A stretch of DNA of 41,195 bases, taken from contig JAVBNW010000022.1 in the NCBI GenBank assembly GCA_031551255.1, forward strand, positions 1-41,195. Direction: 5' to 3'. The notes under the pieces are model-generated. The model saw only the letters and a program-made list of their open reading frames with translations, ran no database searches and was not told the DNA's origin. Made by a program: the position numbers and the translations under genes. The number at the start of each line of letters is the position of its first letter. Within the stretch, counting starts at the first letter, position 1. This document shows, in pieces, positions 8,801 to 15,783 of this stretch. The DNA is from JAVBNW01 sp031551255. GTDB lineage: Bacteria; Bacillota; Clostridia; Christensenellales; UBA1750.

Positions 8801-9635
8801 GGGGCTTGCGTGCGCCAGCAAGTGGATCGGCTTTTATGCCGCCGCGGGGCTCGCGGTCATCTTCTTCTACATCATGGGCAAGCGATTTTTCGAATACCGC
8901 GAGGCGTGCAAGGAGATCGCTTCCGGAAACTCCGATCCGCATCTTAGGCGCGTGAAGCAGCACTATCTTTTTAACGTAACGGCAACTCTTGCGTGTTGTA
9001 TCGGCTTTTTTATCGCGATACCGCTGGCGATCTACTACGCGTCGTTCTACCAATATCTCGCCATTCCCGGCGCCAACCATACTTGGCGCAGCGTGTGGAA
9101 GTATCAGCTAAATATGTTTACCTACCACGCGGGGGTGTTCGACCCGCACCCATATGCCTCCACGTGGTATCAATGGCCCGTAATCTGGAAGCCGATGGCG
9201 TTTTACTTCGACTACCGCGCGCAGGCAGGCTGGTCGTCCTCCATTTCAACCTTTGGCAACCCCGCGGTGTGGTGGGGCGGGCTGGCGGCCATCGTGTGGA
9301 CGATCTGGCGCGCGATTCGCGGGGATTCCCGCCGCGATCCGCGCATCCTGCTCGTGGTGCTCGGCTTTGCCGCGCAATACCTGCCCTGGGTGCTCGTGCC
9401 GCGCACGACGTTTATCTACCACTACTTTGCGTCCGTGCCGTTTCTAATTCTCTCCATCGGCTTTTTTCTTGAAAAGCTGCTCGCCAAGGGCCGAATGAAG
9501 ACGTTTGTCGTGCTGCTCGCGGTGGCGGGCGTGTTGTTTGCGCTGTTCTATCCCGTCGCATCAGGGCTTACGATCCCGATCGATCTTGCAAAACTCGTCA
9601 ACTGGTTCCCGTCGTGGAACCTCTACTGGCGCTGA
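5874..9635 (+). CDS. Giant membrane glycosyltransferase: two GT-C modules plus lectin-like domains
   Basis: A 1253-residue envelope protein. Order: signal peptide MKRLLGFLLALMLLWPCAVVA; an extracytoplasmic beta-sandwich (about 25-165) opening ENGGFEKGFDAW, like carbohydrate-binding CenC modules; a first GT-C membrane module (about 200-620) with acidic loop EVDIN and DYPPGYMPVL, resembling Gpi18-type mannosyltransferases; a second beta-sandwich (about 695-800); and a PMT-type GT39 module (about 830-1253) with MYFDEIYHARTGYE and VTHPPLGK, the acidic and His-Pro motifs of protein O-mannosyltransferases. Such enzymes take sugar from a polyprenyl-phosphate donor outside the membrane. Two catalytic modules in one chain are notable. 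ATG 5874 is the most sensible start despite a long gap (13 bases) from AGGAG. It overlaps gtrA by one base. The acceptor is unknown. Confidence 0.85.
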   Translation: MKRLLGFLLALMLLWPCAVVATDENLIENGGFEKGFDAWGMTAWSYGEVYTSFDVVQQGEDGGNCALVWSHENNDARFEQFVSLEKNTLYHLSAKVKFEGEGSLNLSLLDTRATSAYVHDTGGEWTTLELYFRTDKKYPSALVALRVGNYGRLENGKAWFDDVALVKADEAPEGMEVYSAATNPPTKPGVDAPDKAGLSAVVFAALFTLAALILYSIAARGAEWEKRRAYIVLGGILGVAFAVRAYIAYKVPGYEVDINCFGLWGARLASVGPGRFYLNDYMCDYPPGYMPVLALISAVTQALGLNFADPPGQLLLKLPAILCDLGTCYLLFHIAKKSLSSYKWGLVAAALYAACPAIIGDSAAWGQVDSVLTFFIALSLFCMIERKMLPASLLFCIALLIKPQALMFGPILLLAFIHEIKLDPQKGFADLGICFAVCAAVFVAVVLPFNGGRNPVWILGKYFSTITSYPHATVNAMNLFAMMGENWQPQTDMLGPLSFQTWGTIFMVVTIAYAMFLYIFALWKGNADRRALLISALVLLAGIFCFGVRMHERYLYPALALALMAFLLYKDRRFLVAFLGLAVGQAINILVVLAHQHILDTDRFVMMLGGILHIVSALYLFYLGFSICVLGDRAKGVERFKPIYMPRRMVISVEQPDLRTIGGRDIRLRRIDVILMASVTLAYTALAFVNLGDTIAPETTFQASAPGETVVFDMGSTQEVSRFYYYGEIPEGSFQVSFAGEDERFGNPVSVQYIDNIMFIWKIVDINESARYAKIEYDTPGLTFFEFAFSGADGIPYPVSVKGHTGSRELSKPQDPKLLIDEQQLVPAHPTFMDSMYFDEIYHARTGYEQANDMPWYEVTHPPLGKVFMSWCIMAFGMNPFAWRLAGTIAGILMLPGMYMLGKVLFKRTELAFASMFLMAVDCMHLTQTRIATIDSFPVLFIIWAYFFMFLYANMSFHHEKLGRTLGPLFASGLFMGLACASKWIGFYAAAGLAVIFFYIMGKRFFEYREACKEIASGNSDPHLRRVKQHYLFNVTATLACCIGFFIAIPLAIYYASFYQYLAIPGANHTWRSVWKYQLNMFTYHAGVFDPHPYASTWYQWPVIWKPMAFYFDYRAQAGWSSSISTFGNPAVWWGGLAAIVWTIWRAIRGDSRRDPRILLVVLGFAAQYLPWVLVPRTTFIYHYFASVPFLILSIGFFLEKLLAKGRMKTFVVLLAVAGVLFALFYPVASGLTIPIDLAKLVNWFPSWNLYWR

Positions 9636-10030
9636 TGGAAAAGCTCAAGAAGCTCTTTGCGCAGGCGGTTCGGTTTTCGCTGGTGGGGGTGATCAACACC
9701 CTGCTGGATTTTTCGATCTTTTCCCTTTTAACGCTCGCGCCGCTGTTCGCCGCCCATTACGTATACGCGCAGGCGATTTCCTACTCCTTAGGGGTCGCCT
9801 GCTCGCTCGTGCTCAACAAGCTGTGGACGTTCCAGCAAAAAGAGCCGATGAAGCCGCGGCAAATCGCCTTCTTTTTATTGGTGAACCTGGCGGCGCTAGG
9901 GGTTTCCTCGGGCGCGCTTAACCTTTATCAGCTATGGGGCCTTGCTCCGATGCTCGCTAAAATTTTATCGGTGCCCTTTTCCTTGGGTGTCAACTTTATC
10001 GGCAACAAGCTGTTTGTATTTAAGGATTGA
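9635..10030 (+). CDS. GtrA-family membrane protein
   Basis: A 131-residue protein with four predicted membrane helices. It starts with a short basic cytoplasmic end (MEKLKKLFAQAVRF) and contains SLVGVINTLLDFSIF, then SYSLGVACSLVLNKLWTF and, at the C-terminus, GVNFIGNKLFVF. The paired NKLWTF and NKLFVF motifs are typical of GtrA/DPMS-type proteins, which help move or present polyprenyl-phosphate sugars across the membrane. ATG 9635 overlaps the TGA of the glycosyltransferase gene (TGATG), so the two are translationally coupled and probably act in the same pathway: GtrA-assisted supply of lipid-linked sugar to the GT-C enzyme. Confidence 0.9.
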   Translation: MEKLKKLFAQAVRFSLVGVINTLLDFSIFSLLTLAPLFAAHYVYAQAISYSLGVACSLVLNKLWTFQQKEPMKPRQIAFFLLVNLAALGVSSGALNLYQLWGLAPMLAKILSVPFSLGVNFIGNKLFVFKD

Positions 10031-10050
10031 ATGTATAGGGGGCCACGGCC

Positions 10051-11586
10051 ATGCTGTCGCGGGTATCCAGCTTTGGGTTGATGGGCATCGAGGGCTTTCC
10101 CGTTGCGATCGAGTGCGATATCACTACCGGCCTTCCCATGTACGAAACCGTCGGCCTTCCCGACGCCGCGGTCAAGGAATCCCGCGAGCGCATTCGTTCG
10201 GCGCTGATGAACTCGGGCTTTGTGTTTCCCACCCGCCGCGTTACGTTAAACCTTGCGCCTGCGCATGTGCGCAAGGAAGGGCCTATGTTCGATCTGCCCA
10301 TCGCGCTGGCGTTGATGGCTGCCAGCGGCCAGCTGCCCGCCAACGGCCTTGTAGATTTGGTGGTGCTGGGCGAGCTTTCGCTGGACGGCTCACTGCGCGC
10401 GATCAACGGCGTTTTGCCGGTGGTGATCGCCGCGCGCGAGGCAGGCATGCGCGGCGTGCTGCTGCCCGAGGGCAACGCCGGGGAGGCATCGTGCGTGGAG
10501 GGCATAGCGTTGTATCCGGCGAAGGACCTTAGGCAGGCTGTGGCGCATCTGCGCGGCGAAAACCCCCTAGAGCCGATCGCGCCTACGCCGTATGCCCGGG
10601 AGGATCAAGGCGCGCAGCCCGAAAGCGACCTGCGGCTCGTAAGAGGGCAGCGCGCCGCCAAGCGCGCGCTGGAGATCGCAGCCGCCGGGGGGCACGACCT
10701 TTTGCTACTCGGCCCGCCCGGCAGCGGGAAGACCATGCTCTCGCGCTGCCTTCCCTCTATCTTGCCGCGCATGACGTTTCAAGAGGCGCTCGAGTCCACG
10801 CGCATTCACTCCGTGGCCGGGCTGCTCGGCGCGGGGGAAGGGCTTTTACACGAGCGGCCGTTCCGCGCCCCGCATCACACGGCCTCCGCCCCGTCGCTGG
10901 TAGGGGGCGGCGCGAAGGCCATGCCGGGGGAAATTTCCCGCGCGCACAACGGCGTGCTCTTTTTGGACGAGCTGCCCGAGTTCGGCCGCGGCGTTTTAGA
11001 GACGCTGCGCCAGCCGATGGAGGATGGCTTTGTTACCGTGGCCCGCGTCGGTGCGCGGATTACCTACCCCTCGCGCTTCATGCTGGTATGCTCGATGAAT
11101 CCCTGCCCCTGCGGGTATTACGGCTCGCGTCAGAAGGAGTGCCGTTGCACGCCGCTGGAGATCAAGCGCTACCTGCAAAGGGTATCCGGCCCGCTGCTGG
11201 ATCGCATCGACATGCATGTGGAGATGGAGTCGATCCCGGTGGAGCGATTTATGGATAGCGCCAAGGAGGAAGAACCCAGTGCGGCAGTGCGCCGGAGGGT
11301 GTGCGCTGCGCGCGACCGGCAGCTTGCCAGGTACGGAAGAGAGGGCATCTACTCCAATGCGCAGCTCGGGGCTCGCCAGCTGGACGACGCGAATTTCCTC
11401 GACCCGCATGCGAAGGCTCTTCTTAAGCTTGCGGCGTCGAACATGGGCTTTTCGAACCGGGCGCTTACGAGAGTCATCAAGGTGGCCCGCACCATCGCGG
11501 ATCTTGCGGATTCCGATGCCGTGCTCGAAAACCACGTCGCCGAGGCGGTGCAGTATCGGGCGCTGGATCAAAAGTATTGGGGTTAG
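10051..11586 (+). CDS. comM: ComM/YifB-like AAA+ protein (Mg-chelatase subunit ChlI-like)
   Basis: A 511-residue protein of the YifB/ComM family. ComM is a ring helicase that promotes branch migration when incoming DNA is integrated during natural transformation. Visible are the Lon-protease-like N-domain (about 20-160), Walker A LLGPPGSGKTM, Walker B VLFLDELPEF, the family Cys cluster MNPCPCGYYGSRQKECRC and the C-terminal Mg-chelatase domain ending YRALDQKYWG. ATG 10051 follows a weak AGGGGG. It lies in the same run as dprA, another DNA-uptake factor. The TAG stop consists of a TA plus the first base of a MITE-like element. Confidence 0.93.
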   Translation: MLSRVSSFGLMGIEGFPVAIECDITTGLPMYETVGLPDAAVKESRERIRSALMNSGFVFPTRRVTLNLAPAHVRKEGPMFDLPIALALMAASGQLPANGLVDLVVLGELSLDGSLRAINGVLPVVIAAREAGMRGVLLPEGNAGEASCVEGIALYPAKDLRQAVAHLRGENPLEPIAPTPYAREDQGAQPESDLRLVRGQRAAKRALEIAAAGGHDLLLLGPPGSGKTMLSRCLPSILPRMTFQEALESTRIHSVAGLLGAGEGLLHERPFRAPHHTASAPSLVGGGAKAMPGEISRAHNGVLFLDELPEFGRGVLETLRQPMEDGFVTVARVGARITYPSRFMLVCSMNPCPCGYYGSRQKECRCTPLEIKRYLQRVSGPLLDRIDMHVEMESIPVERFMDSAKEEEPSAAVRRRVCAARDRQLARYGREGIYSNAQLGARQLDDANFLDPHAKALLKLAASNMGFSNRALTRVIKVARTIADLADSDAVLENHVAEAVQYRALDQKYWG

Positions 11587-11741
11587 TGATCCGCCACAAA
11601 TACCCATGCGATTTGGCGCGGATCTTTTTCCATGCGGCATCGTCGCTTTTACTCGACATAGCGCTGCTGCGTCTGCGCTCCGGCTCCTTGCCGGATGAAA
11701 AATCTCTCGCGCGAAACCGCGTTTTAACCGTGTCGGAACAC
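11586..11741. mobile_element. MITE-like element, copy A
   Basis: A 156-bp intergenic element between comM and the amidase gene. Its two arms are inverted copies: the outer GGTTAGTGATCCGCCAC at 11581 matches the reverse complement of the other end (GGTTAGTGTTCCGACAC, ending at 11746) at 15 of 17 positions. The match continues, less well, to about 55 bp, including GCGCG followed by a GATCTTTTTC/AGAGATTTTTC core. Both ends are flanked by TA (11584-11585 and 11742-11743), as expected for Tc1/mariner-IS630-type insertion. The TA and the first G of the element make the comM stop codon. No transposase gene is inside. Confidence 0.65.
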
Positions 11742-11824
11742 TAACCGCTAAGAGCGGTTCGTAAGCCAGCTGTCCCAGCTGTCTTCGGACGCCCGCGATG
11801 AACCCGTGAAAGGGGATGCCGTCT

Positions 11825-13276
11825 ATGCTCGATCCTTCGTACGCCTCCATCGGGGATATCCATCGCTCTTATGCCCAAGGGGAGACCACGGTGCGTGCGG
11901 TGGTGCTTTCGTACCTTTCGCGCATCGCCGCGATCGACAGCTGCGAGGGCGGGCTGCGCTCGGTTTTAGAGATTAACCCCGACGCGCTGTTCCTGGCTGA
12001 CGAGCTCGATGAGAGGCTGGAAAAGGGCGAGGCGATGGGGCCGCTTTTCGGCATCCCCATTCTTTTAAAGGACAACATCAATACCGCCGACCGCCTACAT
12101 ACCAGCGCGGGATCGGTTGCGCTCGCAGACCACCACGCGCCCTACGACGCCCGCATTGTCGCGGCATTGCGCGGCGCGGGAGCCGTCATTTTAGGCAAGG
12201 CGAACATGACGGAGTTTGCCAATTACATGACGCGCGAGGACATGCCCTCGGGCTACAGCTCCCGCGGTGGGCAGGTGGTCAACCCGTACAACCGCGAAAA
12301 GACGCCCAGCGGCTCGAGCTCCGGCTCGGCGGTAGCGGTTGCGGCGGGGCTGTGCGCGGCATCGGTGGGCACGGAGACGGCAGGTTCCATCCTATCCCCC
12401 GCGGGACAAAACGGCATCGTGGGCATCAAGCCTACGATGGGCCTCGTGGGGCGCAGCGGCATCGTGCCCATATCGTCAACGCACGACACCGCCGGCCCGA
12501 TGGCGCGCACCGTTTGGGATGCGTCCGTGCTGCTGGGCGTATTGGCAGGCTATGATAAGCGCGATCCGGCCACATGGGCGCGCGCCGCGGATGCGCCTGA
12601 GGATTATACGCAGTTTCTCGATGCTAAGGGGCTTCACGGCATGCGCATCGGCATCAACCGCTCGCAAATGCTTGACGACTTCGTGCTGTCTCAGGAGCAA
12701 AAGGCGGGGTTTGACCGATTGCTCGCGACTCTTGCGAAAAGCGGCGCGACGCTGGTGGATCGCGTGGACATCGACTCCAACTTCGCCATCGGCAAGATCA
12801 TGCGCAGCGAATTCAAGGCATGTATGAACTACTATCTATCCACGTTGGGGAAAAGTGCAGGCGTAAAGACGCTGGAGGACATCGTGCGCTACAACCAGCA
12901 GCACGCGGCCGCGGCGCTCAAATACGGCCAGACCATCCTGATCGATGCGCAGAACAATACCTCCGGCAACATGACCGAGCCCGAATATATAGAGGCGCTT
13001 GCGGAAAGGGAAAAGGCGATCGCCGAGCTTAATCGGTTGTTCGACGAGCACCGCATCGACGTGATGCTGTGCGAAACCTTTACCAATATCGCCCCGTTTA
13101 CCGGCTTTCCCAGCATGACGATCCCCATCGGCCAACGGGAGGACAAGCTGCCGATGGATTCGTACTGGATCGCCCGCAGGTTCGACGAAAAGACGCTTCT
13201 TAGGGCCGCCTACGCCGCCGAGCAGGCGCTTTGCGTAAGCCTTAGGCCGGAACTTGACGCAGGCATCGGCGCCTGA
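11825..13276 (+). CDS. Amidase-signature family hydrolase
   Basis: A 483-residue amidase of the AS superfamily (GatA, indoleacetamide hydrolase and others), which hydrolyses amides by a Ser-cisSer-Lys triad. Seen here: the Lys in PILLKDNINT, the cis-Ser in TPSGSSSGSAVAVAAG, and the nucleophile Ser in GTETAGSILSPAGQNG. This is followed by GIKPTMGLVGRSGIVPIS. The start is ATG 11825, nine bases after GAAAGGGG; ATG 11816 would touch that site. It is not accompanied by gatB or gatC, so it is probably a stand-alone amidase rather than the tRNA amidotransferase subunit. The substrate is unknown. Confidence 0.9.
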   Translation: MLDPSYASIGDIHRSYAQGETTVRAVVLSYLSRIAAIDSCEGGLRSVLEINPDALFLADELDERLEKGEAMGPLFGIPILLKDNINTADRLHTSAGSVALADHHAPYDARIVAALRGAGAVILGKANMTEFANYMTREDMPSGYSSRGGQVVNPYNREKTPSGSSSGSAVAVAAGLCAASVGTETAGSILSPAGQNGIVGIKPTMGLVGRSGIVPISSTHDTAGPMARTVWDASVLLGVLAGYDKRDPATWARAADAPEDYTQFLDAKGLHGMRIGINRSQMLDDFVLSQEQKAGFDRLLATLAKSGATLVDRVDIDSNFAIGKIMRSEFKACMNYYLSTLGKSAGVKTLEDIVRYNQQHAAAALKYGQTILIDAQNNTSGNMTEPEYIEALAEREKAIAELNRLFDEHRIDVMLCETFTNIAPFTGFPSMTIPIGQREDKLPMDSYWIARRFDEKTLLRAAYAAEQALCVSLRPELDAGIGA

Positions 13277-13286
13277 GGAGGATGGG

Positions 13287-13811
13287 ATGATATTATCGGG
13301 GCTGGAGATCAAAAAACAGGTATTGAGCGGAAATATTCTCATCGAACACTTCGATGAAAGCAGGCTCAACCCCAACAGCTATAATTTGCGGCTGCATGAC
13401 GAATTGCTCGTGTATACGAACGACATTTTGGATATGAAAAAACCCCTTTCCACCCGAGCGATCGCCATACCGGAGGAGGGGCTGGTACTCGAGCCCGGCA
13501 GGCTTTATTTGGGCAGAACGGTTGAAAGGACGCACACGAGCAGTTTTGTGCCCATGCTCGAGGGCAGGTCGTCCGTGGGCAGGCTGGGGCTGTATATCCA
13601 CGTAACGGCCGGATTTGGCGATATCGGCTTTTCCGGCTATTGGACGCTGGAAATTCAGTGCGTGCAACCGGTGAGGATTTACCCGATGGTAGAGATCTGC
13701 CAAATTTACTACCATGCGATCCAAGGCGAATTTGTGCCGTACCACAGCGGCAAATACCAGGATAACCAGGGCATACAGCCCAGCCTCTTCTATCGCGATT
13801 TTGAAAAGTGA
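13287..13811 (+). CDS. dcd: dCTP deaminase
   Basis: A 174-residue nucleotide-metabolism enzyme that converts dCTP to dUTP (or dUMP in bifunctional versions), feeding thymidylate synthesis. Landmarks: N-terminal MILSGLEIKKQV, NPNSYNLRLHDELLVY, the nucleotide-binding EGRSSVGRLGLYIHVTAGFGDIGF with the active-site Ser and Arg, and TLEIQ with the catalytic Glu. The C-terminal YQDNQGIQPSLFYRDF is a usual Dcd tail. ATG 13287 follows GAGGAGGA, and the gap to the amidase stop is only 10 bases, so the two are probably co-transcribed. I cannot tell mono- from bifunctional type reliably. Confidence 0.93.
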   Translation: MILSGLEIKKQVLSGNILIEHFDESRLNPNSYNLRLHDELLVYTNDILDMKKPLSTRAIAIPEEGLVLEPGRLYLGRTVERTHTSSFVPMLEGRSSVGRLGLYIHVTAGFGDIGFSGYWTLEIQCVQPVRIYPMVEICQIYYHAIQGEFVPYHSGKYQDNQGIQPSLFYRDFEK

Positions 13812-13868
13812 CGCCGCGGCGGGTCGGCGCCGCGCGGCGATCCGCCATGCAAAAAGGAGGAACCGACG

Positions 13869-14358
13869 TTGGAGGGTATCCGAGTCGTCGCATTGCCCCC
13901 GTGTGAAATGGTTTCGTCCGGTATTTCTACGCAGGCCGATCTCTTTGCCGAAGACAGGCTCCTGATGCGGTTTAACAAATGGCGGTCGGCTGTGGACGCA
14001 AAAAGGAAGGACAAGTTCTTTCCAAGGGATTTTGAAGTCGGTTGACTATATGTGGTACGACCGCGCGACGAAGGGAACCGTGTGGTGGTATGCGGTTTGC
14101 GAAGATATGCCGGACACGCAGGGCTTTCCCGTGGTGGATTTCGAGGGCGGGCTTTATGCCGCGGCGATCTCCAAAGACGGCGAAGGCGGCGACGGAGAGC
14201 GGGTGTATGCCGCCGTCAAGGAATGGATTGCGAGCAGCGATTGTTTTGTACTCGACGAGTGGGAGGGCCACTTTGACATGTACCACATCGTTACCCCGCC
14301 GACTGCCGCCGGTGCGATGGGCTTAATAGTCCCCAAACCCCAAAACGCGCACATCTGA
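13869..14358 (+). pseudogene. GyrI-like effector-binding protein, frameshifted
   Basis: Two overlapping frames make one GyrI/AraC-effector-like small-molecule-binding domain of about 160 residues. Frame one starts at TTG 13869, eight bases after AAAAAGGAGG, and reads EGIRVVALPPCEMVSSG through RKDKFFPRDF, then hits TGA at 14043-14045. The rest (SVDYMWYDRA to GHFDMYHIVTPP) continues one base out of phase from about 14035. One extra base near 14030-14042 would explain this. It may be a true pseudogene, a sequencing error or, less likely, a +1 shift. Its last dozen codons and its TGA lie inside MITE-like element C, so the natural C-terminus has been replaced. Stand-alone members of this family bind hydrophobic ligands. 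Confidence 0.7.
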
Positions 14359-14482
14359 GCGGCCTGTTTCCCGCACCACGGCGTTGTCGTCTTTGACGGG
14401 CCGCCCGGCCCGCCTGCATCCTCTGCCTTGTGGTACGAAAAACATTCTCGCTCATCTTGCGCTCGTTTTGAAGTTCGGGGAC
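14329..14482. mobile_element. MITE-like element, copy C
   Basis: A 154-bp element flanked by TA on both sides (14327-14328 and 14483-14484). It has the best-preserved arms of the three copies: the left arm from ATAGTCCCC and the reverse complement of the right arm agree over about 60 bp, sharing CAAAACG, then TGAGCG, then a TGTTT core and ACCAC. Its right arm also resembles the right arms of copies A and B (GAGCGAGA followed by TTTTTC). The left arm overlaps and closes the reading frame of the GyrI-like gene. Confidence 0.7.
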
Positions 14483-14570
14483 TATAACTAACTCGATATT
14501 TACGTGCCGATTGCAATCAAGGGCTTCCCGTGCAAATCGGATTCATAATTTATGGCAAGGGTTGAAGGAT

Positions 14571-15656
14571 ATGACCGAGCGAGACAGGGCGTACGTTTGG
14601 CTTTCGATGACCGACGGGCTGGGGCCGCGCAGGATCGCCCGGCTGTTTGCGATGTGTGAAGATGTGTTGACGCTCATCGGCATGGATAAGAAAGATTGGG
14701 CCTTTGCGGTGGGGGATGCGATCGCCGCGCAAATGGCGGATGCGCGCAGCCGGGTGGACGATCAGGCGGCCGCGCTTGAGCAAGGCGGCATTCGCGTCGT
14801 CACCAGGGAAAGCGACGATTACCCCGCGCTGCTCTCGCAGGTGTACGACCCGCCGGCGGCGCTGTATGTAAAGGGCGCGCTGCCCCTTGCGCAGCAGCGT
14901 ATGGTCGCCATGGTCGGCTCGCGCCAGTGCACCCGCTATGGCAAGGAGGCCGCGCATATGCTCGCATCCGGCCTTGCGTGCGAAGGTGTGTGCGTGGTGT
15001 CCGGCCTGGCCAGAGGCGTGGATACGGCATGCCACGTAGCCGCGCTGGACGCAGGCGGCCCTACCGTCGCCGTGCTCGGCTGCGGCGTGGATGTGATCTA
15101 CCCACCGGAAAACGGCGCGCTATATGAAAGGATCATCGCAAGCGGCGCGCTGGCAAGCGAATATCTGCCGGGCGCAAAGCCGCTTTCGTCGCATTTTCCG
15201 CTGCGCAACCGCATCATATCGGGCATGTCCGCCGCCGTGGTGCTGGTGGAGGCCGCACCGGGTTCCGGCGCGATGATCACGGTGGATTACGCGCTGGAGC
15301 ACGGCCGGGAGATCTTTGCGGTGCCGGGAAATATTACCTCGGCCAAATCGCAAGAGCCGAACCGCCTTTTGCGAGATGGATGCGGCATAGCTTCCTGCGC
15401 GAAGGACATCCTGTTTGCGATGGGGTGGTCGTCTCACCCGCAAAAAACGCGGGAGAGCCGCGCTGAAATCCAGCTGTCCATCGAGGAAACCAAGGTGGTA
15501 AGCGCGGTGTACGATCAGGAAATGTCGTTTGAAGAGCTGATGGAAGAAACGGGTTTTCAGGCGGCGGAACTCAATTCGCACTTGACAACGCTCCAGTTGC
15601 GGGGAATAATAAACAAATCGCCCGGCCGCGTATTTTCCGTCAACCGGATTCCGTAG
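14571..15656 (+). CDS. dprA: DNA-processing protein DprA
   Basis: DprA protects incoming single-stranded DNA and loads RecA during natural transformation. The 361-residue protein has an N-terminal SAM-like helical region, a Rossmann-like core with MVGSRQCTRYGKEAA, VVSGLARGVDTACH, GCGVDVIYPPEN and LRNRIISGMSAAVVLVEA, then GREIFAVPGNI. A C-terminal winged-helix DprA domain ends ALRG-like in LTTLQLRGIINKSPGR. The ATG at 14571 follows GAAGG. It lies directly upstream of topA, as in Bacillus and most Firmicutes. Together with comM it suggests a DNA-uptake capacity, though many non-competent Clostridia keep both. Confidence 0.95.
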   Translation: MTERDRAYVWLSMTDGLGPRRIARLFAMCEDVLTLIGMDKKDWAFAVGDAIAAQMADARSRVDDQAAALEQGGIRVVTRESDDYPALLSQVYDPPAALYVKGALPLAQQRMVAMVGSRQCTRYGKEAAHMLASGLACEGVCVVSGLARGVDTACHVAALDAGGPTVAVLGCGVDVIYPPENGALYERIIASGALASEYLPGAKPLSSHFPLRNRIISGMSAAVVLVEAAPGSGAMITVDYALEHGREIFAVPGNITSAKSQEPNRLLRDGCGIASCAKDILFAMGWSSHPQKTRESRAEIQLSIEETKVVSAVYDQEMSFEELMEETGFQAAELNSHLTTLQLRGIINKSPGRVFSVNRIP

Positions 15657-15665
15657 CCGGATGCG

Positions 15666-15693
15666 TTACAAAGCCCCTGCAAAAGTGTATGAT
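15666..15693 (+). promoter_or_regulatory. Possible promoter for topA
   Basis: TTACAA at 15666-15671, a 16-base spacer and TATGAT at 15688-15693. It lies 90 bases before topA in the only sizeable gap between dprA and topA. Eye-based call. Confidence 0.4.
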
Positions 15694-15783
15694 TAAGGGT
15701 GACCGCAGTTTGCGAAGCCCTTTATCTTATCGGCGTTTGCCGGGGCACAACGCCTTTTGCGCGAAACTCATCGGAGGTATTGT

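Noticed and set aside
11742..11824. Possible T-box or leader before the amidase gene (small stem 11744-11760 and a repeated AGCTGTC)
   Set aside because: No T-box sequence or specifier structure is seen; the stem is short.
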